DNA of 64,000 nucleotides, taken from Diplodia intermedia. Taxonomy: Eukaryota > Ascomycota > Dothideomycetes > Botryosphaeriales > Botryosphaeriaceae. A program made the translations under genes and the position numbers. Positions 24,501 through 34,660 of this stretch are shown here, piece after piece; position 1 is the first letter of the stretch; the number at the start of each line of letters is the position of its first letter. The DNA is taken from the NCBI GenBank assembly GCA_021495925.1, contig JAKEKT010000035.1:266168-330167 (forward strand), in the 5' to 3' direction. A model generated the notes under the pieces. It was given only the letters and a program-made list of their open reading frames with translations. It did no database searches and was not told the DNA's origin.

Positions 24501-24937
24501 GTTTTGCCCAATTCCCACGAGAGAATGATGTTGTGGTATCATTGTTTTGTTGAATGAGGTCTGGGGGGCCAGAAACACTTCAGTACGAGATTTTGATGGA
24601 ACACTATGGGAAACTGGGTTTGAAACACGCTCGGCGCACGCAGCGCGTCGAGTTCTCTAATACTACAAGAGGGCTTTGGCAGCGGAAACGTAGTGATGTC
24701 TTTGTTGTGGTGGGGGGCTGCGGGGAAGCTCGGGGCTTGGGGCCAATTTTTAGGCGGGGCGACCCTCTGGGCCCAACAAAAGAATCCGTTGCCGTTCCTC
24801 TTCCGTTCCTCAGCCTACACCTCCACGCCACGAGGCTCGGTAACAATTTGTGCCTGATGCCAATGATTTTGAGGCAGGCCTCCGGCCCCTACGGTTAGGC
24901 AACGCTCGTCAACTTTCGGCCGTGTGCCGCACTGCGC

Positions 24938-25210
24938 TTGCTTATGCAAACCGTACACCACCCTCGCTTCATCGACAAGACAAAGTCATTCTTCAATAGA
25001 CACATGACCCAAGCGGACCCCTGTCTCTACGTGAGAGGCAACGGGCGGATACTCGCCATGTGGACGACCTCCCGAGAGCTCCTACGCAGCCCAAGTCATC
25101 CACCGCCTACACTTGATGAGAGGGACGACGTGGTATCCGTCGCGGGATTGATTAGAGGACTGATCTGGCTCCCTCGAATACCTCCACTCAGGGAGAAGAA
25201 GACGTGACCG
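24938..25210 (+). mobile_element. Possible decayed Copia-type reverse transcriptase fragment
   Basis: The translation contains ADPCLYVRGNGRILAM, resembling the segment just before the catalytic YVDD box of Copia-like reverse transcriptases. A different frame at 25060-25071 then reads VDDL, so a frameshift falls right at the catalytic motif. Flanking sequence does not extend the similarity convincingly. Taken with the gag-like remnant 0.7 kb downstream, it fits an old, broken LTR element, but the match is short. Confidence 0.3.
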
Positions 25211-25912
25211 ATCCGTCCTCCTACGTACGAATGAGCATCCTCCTTGAGCACAGGCATTGGGTGGAGAGTCGTCCGTCCTCATCACCGATTATCGCTCAAG
25301 ATATCGCCCTAATCGCTTACCACCGTATGGTCTATACGGAGAATCGTCCATCCTCGTAATCACGGACGCTCGATTGAACCCAATTGTTATTCCTGACACC
25401 GACTCCCCCATCAGGATCTCCTCTCCTGTTGCCAGGATCCATCCAGGTTTTCAAAGCCACATCAATCAGACCTCACATTGTACGGCTGTTAACCATAAGA
25501 ATGTATCTTCTACGCGGTATCAGTCCCTCCAAAAATGTCCTGATGCCGTCTCAAACACATTGAGCTCTCGTACCCAGTCCGCACCAGCTGAGGTAAAAAA
25601 ACGTAGAAGAGGAAAATTATATTCTTCTTGAGATTCGAGCCTTTTAGTTCGAGTACGACCAAACTACGTTGACGAAAGATGGAAACTGGACAAGACTGAT
25701 AAGTAAGTATACTTTTTTTCTCTACTGAAATGACTACGCTGATTTTGATAGGTCTCATCCTGTTTTCCGTCCAGGACATGCGCTTTGGGTCATACAATGC
25801 AGACGCAACAGCAGACAGACCAGGTTTTCTTCCTTGGTTGCTTTCCCAGCTCGACAATTGTCATTCCTGACACCGACCAAACGCGGGCATACAAACTCCT
25901 CGTTACTGTAAC

Positions 25913-26409
25913 TTGTTGATCAAGACCACCCTTAAGCGATCCGAAGAGTACCTGAGCCGTGATTGGGAGGCGATGAAGAAGAGGCTCAAGCGCGAGCACA
26001 AGAGTAGCGACGGGTACAATTGGGTCTTCAGGAGGCAATTCCTGGAGGATTTCGTGAAGGAGAACACCGAGGCTCGCAAGACGTACACTGGCCTTCAGAA
26101 GTACATACATCACCACGTACCACGCGATCTCGGAGGCGTTGATCAACACGAAACAACTCACCGAAGAAGACCAAGGGAAGTACTACCTTCGAGGCCTGCC
26201 GCGCTCCTTCGCCGAGAAGGTCTTCGAAGCCTGCAACATTGATCACAACGACCCCGACACCTTCCAATACTCTGTCATTTGTAAAAAGGTGCTGGACTCT
26301 GAGAGGTGGAGGCGCTTCCGGGTCATGCACCTGTTGCTGTTGTATAGGTATAGGCGCTTCCGGGTTATGCATCTGTTGCTGTTGTATAGGCATAGTAGGT
26401 TGACCTGAA
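25913..26409 (+). mobile_element. Decayed retrotransposon gag-like remnant
   Basis: Two frames together look like one gag-type coding region. The first (25913 to about 26104) has SRDWEAMKKRLKREHKSSD and FLEDFVKENTEARKTY; the second (about 26109 to 26310) has LTEEDQGKYYLRGLPRSF and AEKVFEACNI, with the YLRGLP motif common in fungal gag proteins. They join if four bases are discounted at TACATACA (26102-26109). No LTRs, protease or integrase were recognised nearby. The tail runs into a 42-bp tandem duplication and a stop at 26406. Non-functional as it stands. Confidence 0.5.
26311..26394 (+). repeat. Two-copy 42-bp tandem duplication
   Basis: The unit beginning GGCGCTTCCGGG occurs at 26311-26352 and again at 26353-26394 with a few substitutions. 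Forty-two bases is 14 codons, so the gag-like frame stays open through both copies, repeating RRFRVMHLLLLYR. Confidence 0.85.
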
Positions 26410-26479
26410 TGTCATCCTCAATTTTTGAAATCCGTTCGTTGTAAACTAGTATGGCGGCCCAGGTGATTGCTGACTGACA

Positions 26480-27540
26480 CCCTCACATCTTGACTAATTC
26501 ATACCCACCTCCCTCATCCCGAACCTGCACACGCACCACCCTCGTAACCTTCTCCATCTCCTTCACCCCCACTGCACGCTCCCGCACGTCTCCGTCTTCC
26601 ACACGCTCCCCGTCGCGGGCGCGCTGCTGCTGTCGTTGCCGCCGGGCACGCCGTCGCGACGCATCTGCAACGTCATGCTCGCGGCGAGCGCGGCCCACGT
26701 CTCCGTCCACGGTCGCCAGCGCCGCGTTGGCGTCTTCGTACACTTGCATCGGCCGGCTCGGCTCCGACTTGAATGGGATCGCTTCCCACGGGTCGAAGTG
26801 GCCCTGGAGGAATGTGGGCAGGTACGCCCCAAGGTTTGCGATGCCGTTAATGAGACAGGGCATGGGAACGGCCACGAACGGGTCGGTGGTGTTCTCTGGG
26901 AAGTGACTTTCGTCTAAGCTTGATTGCCCTGTACTTCATATTTGTCCGCCTCCAGTGTAGTTCCTTGTACGTAAAAAGAAGCCTGCGGGCCGTCAAATGT
27001 CGTTGTGCATGGATGATACCGAATAATTTGCTGGATGAATGGGTCGCTTGCCATAGCAAGGATTGTAATAGCCGCCCCGGGAGAGGGAATATGCTTCCCA
27101 TTAAGCATGAGGAGCAGCTTGACTGAGCCCCAAATACCACGACTGGCCTCGTCGAATCTGGAGAAATGGTTGAGTGGACGGGGATCATTGTATGTACCAT
27201 AGCCATTTTAATTGGCCCAGAGCTGCAACGATACCTGTCAGCAAAACATACTATGTCGACAAATCCGGAAGCTCACCTTCAGCAACAGGAACCAACATCA
27301 AACGTCTAAGTATGACACCGAAAACCGATACGAGGGCGTTTACAGAGATCCGGCATGGCCAGTTCGGAAGGGGTTTGCCGTCGTGGGTTCCAAGAGTGAC
27401 GATGATTGCGACCAATGCCAAAATGGCAGTGATACTGGACAAAATCTCGTAAAACACTGCGTCCAGATGAAGAGGAAGAAACCACCTGCAAACCTCAATA
27501 TATGCGGGACCGATAGAAGAGAGGGTCTCAAAATATTCAC
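26480..27540 (-). pseudogene. Broken DUF3176 membrane-protein gene
   Basis: Reading leftwards, the N-terminal part gives ILALVAIIVTLGTHDGKPLP, NALVSVFGVILRRLMLVPVAEG, then a probable intron (27281-27239) and ALGQLKWLWY: the membrane segment and KWLW motif of the fungal DUF3176 family. A 4-nt shift at TACATACA follows, after which another frame gives NDPRPLNHFSRFDEASRG, IWGSVKLLLMLNG and ASDPFIQQIIRYHPC. That frame stops near 26914; a third continues PMPCLINGIANLGAYLP and a fourth MTLQMRRDGVPGGNDSS with SVWKTETC. The Cys-rich middle and the last membrane span expected for the family are missing. Several frameshifts plus deletions make this a pseudogene. DUF3176 proteins are fungal membrane proteins of unknown role. 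Confidence 0.75.
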
Positions 27541-28341
27541 CACGCAGTAAGCTGCGGGGAGAAGGCTATACCACCCATAGCCTACTTACGCAGAAGCCTC
27601 ACCAGCCTTGTACAGCTGGGGCTGTGCTTTATAGTGTCATGAATCGTTTGATGTTCCTCCGGGCAAGCAGGGCTACATGGCTAAGCGACACCCCCGGAGT
27701 ACGTTGCCCTTTCACATGCTACTCGAGAGGGAATGACCCTCATGCAACTAGTGAGCGGCTGTGCTTCGTCAATTACGAAGATATAAAGAGGACAGTGGAT
27801 ACGAGGCTACGATTGAACAGGCGGTTCCAATGATACGTCGGATGGTCTCCTAGGCTCATCTATGTGACTCGAGGACCACTAGATCAGGGAGGGAGAGCCA
27901 CATCGTATTGGCAGTTCGCCTTACACGCGTTGTGTGCCGATGTATTGTCCAAATTGACCTTGTAATCTTAATTGTTTAAGAAAAAAGAAAAAACGTGAGC
28001 TACATCTTGTGCAGACTCAGACTCAGACACGGCAGCTAGCCTTTCCCTTGTGGAATTTGATTTGAATTGACAAAGTACTCGTGGAATTTCGATATGACAT
28101 TTTGTCCTCAGCGGCGCGTGAGGAGACCAGCAGGACTGCATTCTTTGGGAGAAACAAGAGCCTTGATGAGGGAGAAGTCCGTCCGTTGAAAATGCCTGTT
28201 CCTTCCAATCCTTTCATGCTGTTCCTTCTTTACGGACCGAGTTAGACTTGTTACCCACCCACCCAAGCTTGGAAAGAGGCCTTCTGTTTGTCTTCCCTCC
28301 TCTAGTGGTTTGGCGGATATTTTGTCAGGCTTGTTGTCGCC
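27541..28341. other. Intergenic to the right of the pseudogene
   Basis: Probably contains the decayed upstream part of the DUF3176 gene and the 3' flank of the next dehydrogenase. No frame here resembles a family, and I recognise no LTR or inverted repeat. Confidence 0.4.
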
Positions 28342-29311
28342 TTATGCATCCCTGAGGATATTAGGAGTAACCAGAATCTTCTGGTGGGCGTTGTCTGGCT
28401 TCTGAAGTTCTTCGAAACCTTTCTGCACCACGTCCTCCAAGGATATACGCGCCGTGACCATGCAGTCTACGCCCTTGAATCTGTCTGTACGAACCATAAG
28501 TCTGTGTATCTTTCAAGCTCATTCAAAAATGATCTTACCTTCTGAAAATGCTTTAACCACTTCTGCGAAGTCTTTCTCGTTGTACGCACAAGACGAGGTG
28601 ACTGTGCACTCCTTGTACATCAGAGGGGGAAAAGGCACGGGAATCTACAACTCACGTCAGCATCAAGAACACTACATCCCCAGCTTCCACAATCTACTCA
28701 CCTCGCCCATCCACAAGGCCACCACGACAACCACTCCCCTCCACCCTATGCTGCCGAACACATCCCCCACCACCCTCGGACTCCCGGAACATTCAAAAAC
28801 CATATCCACCCCTCTCCCACCCGTAACCTCCTTACACCTCTCCACGACATCCTCCGCCACCGGATCCACAACCACATCCACCACGCCCCTCACGCCCTCC
28901 CTCCGCGCCGCCACCGGCTCACTCACCACGACGGTCCCGACGCCCCACGCCCTCAGGACAAACGCCAGCGCAACCCCCACAGGCCCGCCCCCGACAACCA
29001 ACGCACTCGAATCCTTGCCCTCCTTCCCCCGACCCCCCCTCCCCCTCCCTCTCCTCCCCCGCTCCCCGGTGCCGCCGGCGCCGCCGCCGACCCACGCGGG
29101 CGCCGCCACCACCCCGGCCCTCTTCACCGCGTGCCACGCCACGGCCAACGGCTCGACCAGCGCCGCGTCGCGCAGCAGCTCCTCGCCGCGCGGCAGCGCG
29201 TGCACCGCGCCCGCGCCGACGCGCACCTTGGCCGCGAAGCCGCCGCCCTGCACGCGCGTGCTGAAGCCGACGAAGGACAGGCCGGCGGCGCAGCCCTGGC
29301 TCTGCGGCTCT

Positions 29312-29342
<31 letters not shown>

Positions 29343-29844
29343 TGCGGATCGTAGTGGTGCATTGCGCGCATGTGGCGCAGGTGAGGCGGGGGTCGACGAG
29401 GACGGGGGTGCCCGGGGCGAATTTTGTGGACGTGGTCGAGGAGGAGGAGGAGATGCGGCCGGCGATTTCGTGGCCGAGGATTAGGGGCGTGGTGTTTGTG
29501 TGGGCGGGCGGGAGTTTGAGCATGTTTTGGGGTCCTGGATGGGTTGGCGAGAAGGGGGGTTGTTGGTCAGTACTAGAGGGAGGGGGAAGGTTTGAGAGAA
29601 AAAGGGACTGTTGAGAGAGGAGCGACGACGATGCCTTTGAGCAATATTTTTTTTTCTCGCTGAAGAACAAAAAGGGGATTTGAGATCGATGGCACACACA
29701 CATACCTAGATGGTATAGATGCAAATCGCTGCCGCAGATTCCGCACCACTCCACGTCTATGATGACCGAGTCCTCGCTGGGCGTCGGTTCGTCCACGTCC
29801 ACGACGCGGATGTCGTTCTCCCCATACGACCTTAGCGCTCTCAT
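28342..29844 (-). CDS. Zinc alcohol dehydrogenase, (R,R)-butanediol dehydrogenase-like
   Basis: Exons 29844-29706, 29534-28702, 28644-28539 and 28484-28342 give 406 residues. It is a medium-chain dehydrogenase: catalytic zinc ligands in WCGICGSDLH and LILGHEIAGR, a Cys cluster (CATCAQC) for the structural zinc, and a Rossmann NAD(P) fold starting ALVVGGGPVGVALAFVLRAWG, followed by FECSGSPRVV. The N-terminus SYGENDIRVVDVDEP matches the butanediol/sorbitol dehydrogenase branch, which oxidises secondary alcohols or polyols in the cytosol. Two insertions stand out: nine Asp encoded by a (CGT)10 microsatellite, and a Gly/Arg-rich linker (ERGRRGRGRGGRGKEG) just before the Rossmann fold. Exact substrate is unknown. 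Confidence 0.88.
29313..29342. repeat. (CGT)10 microsatellite inside a coding exon
   Basis: Ten perfect CGT units; on the minus strand they encode the Asp run in the dehydrogenase, between the structural zinc region and GCAAGLSFVGF. Confidence 0.95.
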
Positions 29845-30358
29845 GGTTCAATGAGGTGTTTGGATGATGGTGTTCGCTGGTGTCAGGCAATACGCCTACT
29901 ACTTATGTGTTGAGAGGTACACCCCGCATTTTTATATGGGTACGTCAGATCACGAGTGCCAACACCCACGTAGTACCCCGCCCCGGTAGTTGTGGGGGAG
30001 GGGTCGTTGGGGTAGTGCACATCCGTCATCCATGTCTGACAGCAATGCATGGCGGAAGTAACGGGAGGAATGCCTTGTCCCGATATAACCGAGTGTCACT
30101 GTATGGGTGTTGGGGTTTCCGATGAGTTTATCCTTATGACTACACATCGCATACGCTCTACATAGCAGATGTGTCCAGTACATGGACGACGAGCCGTTAT
30201 TGTTACCGTATGACGTCGCCTTGATAAGTATTGCAACAGGGTCAAGGGAGCTGAAGCTTTTGCACCGAGGATTTTCGTACATGTTTTGTGCGCCCATGTC
30301 CGGACGGACGCTGCGCATATGGAACACTTCGCCTTATCGACATATGAGAACTACTCAC
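29845..30358. other. Intergenic, dehydrogenase promoter region
   Basis: Lies between the start of the dehydrogenase and the stop of the F-box-like gene on the same strand. No RNA gene or repeat noticed. Confidence 0.5.
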
Positions 30359-31432
30359 TTACTCTTCAGCCACCGCAACGCCGAACTCGCACTCGGCGAT
30401 ACCACTCAATATCTCCCCCACATCTTCTCCCCGTTCATTCAGCACCCACTCCAGCGTCTGACTCCACGTTTCGCCGTTGTTCTCGAACCAGTCTCCCAGC
30501 CCCTTCACGAACATCTCCACCTGACCTTTCAGGGGCGCGTTATCCTTCAGCCACAGGATCTGCTCGGGGTCCAGCTTCATCATATCTTCCACCACATAGT
30601 AGTGCGGGATATCGTCGCCCCAACCCTCCGCACCGGGCTCATGATGCGCCGTCGCCGTGTATTTTGAGTAATGCAAGCGATTGTCGTGCGGCCCGGCATG
30701 CTGGTAGTAGTTCGACAAGGCGTTGGGGCTGGAGTGGAAGGGGGAGTTGAACGGATTGGTGACGGGCGGGGGGTAGTTGAGATGGATGTTGAAGCACAGC
30801 TGGTTCTGGTCGCGCTCGGGGAAGCGCTTCTTGAAGCGGCGGGCGATGGTGCCGTTGCTGGGGCAGACGTTGCCGAGCACGACCTCGCGCAGCACCGCGT
30901 GCACGTCGGCCATCTCGGCCAGCTCCCACGTGCTCCAGTTGTGCAGCAGCGCGGCCCGCTCGAGCAGCACCGGCCGGCTCATGCGCGTCTCGCGCGGGTG
31001 CGCGCGGTTGTAGAAGGCGCGGTTGTACAGCCACAGACGGTACAGCCCGCGCCGCACCCGCGAGCGCTCCGCCGTCGTCAGCAGCCGGCGGTCCTCGAAG
31101 TTGTATTTCCATTTCTTGAACGGGTACACGTCGGCCCAGCGCTCGGCGACGCGGCCGACGTGGACGAGCTGTTTGACGAGGGCGATGGAGAGCGGCACGG
31201 TGCGGATGAGGTGCGCGGGCTGGCTGCTGTTGTGCGTGAGCAGCTGCGTGGCGTCGAGCAGCGGCCCGTACTGCTCCTCGGCGGCGTGTTCGAGGATGGG
31301 GAGCTTGCGCGAGGACGAATAGATGCTGCGGAAACGGTGGCAGGTGGCTGAAAGGGCGAGGACGTCGTTTACAGAAGATATATGGAAGAAGATTTGGGCC
31401 ACGAGCTCCGTGGCCAGGAACTCGAACAGCAT
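30359..31432 (-). CDS. F-box-like protein, hypothetical
   Basis: A single open frame of 357 residues. The N-terminal 50 residues (FLATELVAQIFFHISSVNDV, LALSATCHRFRSIY) have the F-box pattern of two hydrophobic helices ending in a conserved C-x-R-hydrophobic segment. F-box proteins are usually substrate adaptors of SCF ubiquitin ligases through Skp1. The rest has no repeat I recognise; it includes a basic patch (RRFKKRFPERDQ) and a Pro/Asn/Tyr-rich linker (NPFNSPFHSSPNALSNYY). The C-terminal WLKDNAPLKGQVEMFVKGLG segment looks like globular helix. No signal peptide. It shares a 518-bp divergent promoter with the next F-box-like gene. Function unknown. Confidence 0.8.
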   Translation of the reverse strand: MLFEFLATELVAQIFFHISSVNDVLALSATCHRFRSIYSSSRKLPILEHAAEEQYGPLLDATQLLTHNSSQPAHLIRTVPLSIALVKQLVHVGRVAERWADVYPFKKWKYNFEDRRLLTTAERSRVRRGLYRLWLYNRAFYNRAHPRETRMSRPVLLERAALLHNWSTWELAEMADVHAVLREVVLGNVCPSNGTIARRFKKRFPERDQNQLCFNIHLNYPPPVTNPFNSPFHSSPNALSNYYQHAGPHDNRLHYSKYTATAHHEPGAEGWGDDIPHYYVVEDMMKLDPEQILWLKDNAPLKGQVEMFVKGLGDWFENNGETWSQTLEWVLNERGEDVGEILSGIAECEFGVAVAEE

Positions 31433-31950
31433 GATGGACGATGAATTGAAGCGGGAATATGCACGGTGACGGCTTCTTCTTTATGTCCTTTCTCGTGTCT
31501 CACGCTTGGTGGTGGTGTGCTGGTTCGGTGCTGTGCAGTTTATCTAAAGGTGGCGGGAGACTCGGCCAATGGCGATGACGGAGTCTCGGGGAAGCTGGAA
31601 GGAAACTAGATGCACAGAACCCCTGCGTTGGGGCTATCGAAAGAAGATGAAGCATCCCCGGGCATGGAGGCCTGGACAACCGGCGCGCTGCCGGACGTTG
31701 TCTGGTCTATCATGGCGTGCGGACGTGGTCGGTGATGATGGGAGGGACGGGAGGTGGAGAAGGCGCGCGGTCGCGACAGCTCTCCGCGCCGGGGCCAAGA
31801 CCCGCAGTGACGACCTGATCGACCCGGCCCAATCATCATGCCACCATTGGCTACACCCCCAGCTCCACCATCCCAGATGCCCGTCTTCAGTCTTCTGCCA
31901 TGCAGCGTCGCTCCCGGAACAGACCCCGCAAGCTCCCGTGAACCTCCAGC
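31433..31950. other. Divergent promoter between two F-box-like genes
   Basis: GC-rich spacer between two oppositely oriented starts. Frames here are compositional. No clear TATA box. Confidence 0.5.
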
Positions 31951-32688
31951 ATGACCACGCCGGCCGCCTCTCCGTTCCTGCGCTTGCCCGCAGAGCTACG
32001 CGTCCAGATCTACGGCTACTTGCTACCCTCCACTGCCCGCGTCCCCTACAAGCACGACCACGGCCTCATATGGCTGCGCGGCTGCACCTCTCTTCTGGCT
32101 ACGAACCGCCAGATATCCGAAGAATGTCTCGAGCTTCTGTATGGCCAGAACATCTTCGTCATTGAGGTCAGCTACAACCGGATCGATTTCCGCTTCAGAT
32201 GGCTGCTCCCCGCCAGCGGCCTTACTCCGAACACTTCGTACTCTTTCCTCGATCATTTTTCCCAGCGAAACCTACAGCGCATCCGGAAATACCTGTTACA
32301 CGTAGAGCTCGTCGACAGCTACACTGGAATGATCAAATACAATTGTGGTGGCAGCGGCTTGTACGCAGGGCTCAGGGAACAGGTTCGCCGTTTAGTTGAG
32401 GTCTTGAGATGCGCGGCAGAGCTGCGCGAGGTCGAGGTCTGCTTCGTCGACGGGCAGAAGAACGCGGTTGCATCCCAGGTCGTCCTGGAGCCGCTGCTCC
32501 TGCTCAGGGGCGTGCAAAACGCAATTCTCTCAGGAGGGGTGACGCCAGATTTCGCAAACTACCTGCAGCGAAAGATGAAAGAAAGTGGTGAAGGGCCGGC
32601 AATGACGCACCGGCCGCGCATACCATTCATGCCTGAACAGCGTCGTTCAGCGCCTCCGCTACTTGAGAAAATACTGCTAGCCAGCTGA
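31951..32688 (+). CDS. F-box/2EXR-type hypothetical protein
   Basis: A single open frame of 245 residues. The N-terminus FLRLPAELRVQIYGYLLP is the motif that opens many fungal F-box-like and 2EXR proteins, followed by LLATNRQISEECLELLYGQN, the standard second segment of that family. The remainder (IRKYLLHVELVDSYTG; LREVEVCFVDGQKN) looks like the alpha/beta part seen in such proteins. This class is large in filamentous ascomycetes and mostly uncharacterised; a role as ubiquitin-ligase adaptor is inferred only from the N-terminal motif. No introns. Convergent with BRX1, with 77 bases between stops. Confidence 0.75.
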   Translation: MTTPAASPFLRLPAELRVQIYGYLLPSTARVPYKHDHGLIWLRGCTSLLATNRQISEECLELLYGQNIFVIEVSYNRIDFRFRWLLPASGLTPNTSYSFLDHFSQRNLQRIRKYLLHVELVDSYTGMIKYNCGGSGLYAGLREQVRRLVEVLRCAAELREVEVCFVDGQKNAVASQVVLEPLLLLRGVQNAILSGGVTPDFANYLQRKMKESGEGPAMTHRPRIPFMPEQRRSAPPLLEKILLAS

Positions 32689-32765
32689 TCCCTTTTTCCG
32701 TGGATATCCGTATCCTTTCTCCAAACGCCGAACAAAATGCGGTTGCTTCCAACAAATAAAGACGA

Positions 32766-33794
32766 CTATGCGAAGAGAGTCTTGTCATCCAGAGGATCCG
32801 CCTCCTTCTTCCTTCCACCGTAGGTGCTGAGGCCGAGCTCGCCGTGCTTGACCTTGCGGTCGAGCTTGGTCTCGGCCCGGAAGTTGTGCTTCGAAGCCTT
32901 GGCAACCACCGCCTCTCGTCTGACCTGGTTGGGCGAGACGAACTCCTTGTTTTCGTAGATGATGGGACCGCCGAAACTGGACTCCTGGATAATGATGGGC
33001 GTCATGACGAAGCGGGGTCCGATCTCGACCAGGGAAACGTTCGTCTGTTCCTTGCCCTTCTTGGGCGTTTCGTCCACCTCCACGTCTTCCTCCTCTCCCG
33101 GCCGCTTCCCAGCCTCGGTCTCGTTGATCTGGTAGCACCTGACCCAGATCTTGCCGTCGGCGATCGTAAAGGCCATGACGTGGTCGACGAAAGGCTTGGT
33201 TTTGCGAGCACCCTTGGGCACGCTGAAGGTGTGGAGAAGGAGCTCCTTGATGACCTTGAAATGCGCCTGCTTGTCGAAGTTGGCGTCGAAGGAGAGGATT
33301 GGGCGGGATCCCTTCAGGCAGTTGCCGGTGAAGTGCAGCTCTTCCATAGTGTGCACTGGAACATGGATTAGCGTCTAGAGTAGGGTAGGGAATGCGACTG
33401 GACAGCATACGGTTCTGCAAGTGGAACTTGACCGTCGGGCCGTTCGGGGGCTTGCTCAGCCATGCGTACAGATCCTTGCCCTTGCGGGCCTCGAAGAAGA
33501 AGATGTTGTTGCAGTTGTAGAGTTCGGCGATCTCGTTGAGCTGGTACAGCTTCGTCTTGGTGTCGAGCTTCGCGTCTTTCCGGCTGTGAGGGATGAGAGA
33601 GTGGAGGTCGTTCATGAGGTGGCGGTGGCTGTTCCATTGTCAGTCTTCGTCGTGCGCGGAGCGAGCGGAGGCGCATACCGATAGGTGACGCCGCGAGAAC
33701 TCAGGATCAGAACCTTGTTCCTGATTTTCTGCTTGACGCCAGCCTCCTCATCCTGGCCCTGGGCCTTCGCGATCGACTTGTACACGGCAGCCAT
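32766..33794 (-). CDS. BRX1: BRX1, Brix-domain 60S ribosome assembly factor
   Basis: Exons 33794-33679, 33628-33411 and 33355-32766 give 307 residues. The Brix domain spans about residues 28-250: KVLILSSRGVTYRHRHLMND, LYQLNEIAELYNCNNIFFFE, WLSKPPNGPTVKFHLQNL, FTGNCLKGSRPILSFDANFD and LVEIGPRFVMTPI. These match BRX1 rather than RPF1, RPF2, IMP4 or SSF1. It acts in the nucleolus in pre-60S assembly, binding 25S rRNA together with Ebp2. A Lys/Glu-rich insert (EEEDVEVDETPKKGKEQ) interrupts the domain, and the basic C-terminus is usual. Short introns of 50 and 55 nt preserve phase. Confidence 0.96.
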
Positions 33795-34660
33795 GGTCGT
33801 TGGTGGTGCAGTGGCAGCTGGGGTGGTGGTGGCATGCGACGCGGACCAAAAAATCCATCATCGGCCGGGGAAAGGTCGGCAGAATTAAATTCGACTTAGC
33901 TCGCAGATCCGGCAGGCGCGCAACAATGCCGCCGCCTGCAGACCTAGCTAGATCGCCCAGTGCGCCAGAGAGACGAGACCTCCTCAGCTTCCGGCTCCGC
34001 GCAAGGCAGGCTGCGATGTAAGACAGCGCCAGCAGCGTGGCGTCGGGCAGGGCCACGGCGACGCACCGCAGCGGCGGCCATTGGCCCGCGGGGCCGCCCG
34101 GCTGCAGCGCGTGTGCCGTTCCTGAGGGTGGTGTTCTTAGCCGCACGGAGGTCGACGTGCAAGAGTTACCACACCAGAGAGCGTGCAGCAGCCACAGGCC
34201 TCGGGGATGACCTGCGGCCAGACGTGCTGGCCTTCCGCCTGCCCATCCCATCGCCCCATCCCTCCCTTGCCCTCCCTCTGCCTACGCCAGCAGCGTGCCA
34301 GCGCCGCCCATCACCCCGGCCCACGCACGCGCATCTCCAACGGATCGCTGCCCCAGCCCACGGGGTCTTTGTATGCGAGCGTCACCGTTGCTGCACTAGG
34401 CGTGCCTTAGCTGGTCGCAGAGCCCGCCAGGCCGCAGAGCTCTCCACGCCACGCCTGCGCAGCCGCCATCGCAGCTCGCCTGCGCACCACCACCACCATC
34501 CGTGCTGCATCGCCGTCGTCTGCGCCGCCGCGAAGCGCTCCGCCGCGACTTCGCGTCTCCCGCTTGACGTCGCCTGCGCCGCCTGTAAGATTCCCAACTG
34601 GATGGCCCTCAGCCTCGACGCTGCACCAGACGCGTGACGAGAGCGAGCAACGCCGTCGCC
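33795..34660. other. Divergent promoter of BRX1 and INO80
   Basis: GC-rich 866-base spacer between the two start codons. Frames open on both strands are compositional. It must hold both promoters and the INO80 5' leader. Confidence 0.5.

Noticed and set aside
28454..29614. 386-codon plus-strand frame
   Set aside because: It is antisense to the zinc dehydrogenase exons; the minus-strand product has all catalytic motifs, and this frame is Thr/Pro/Ala low complexity.
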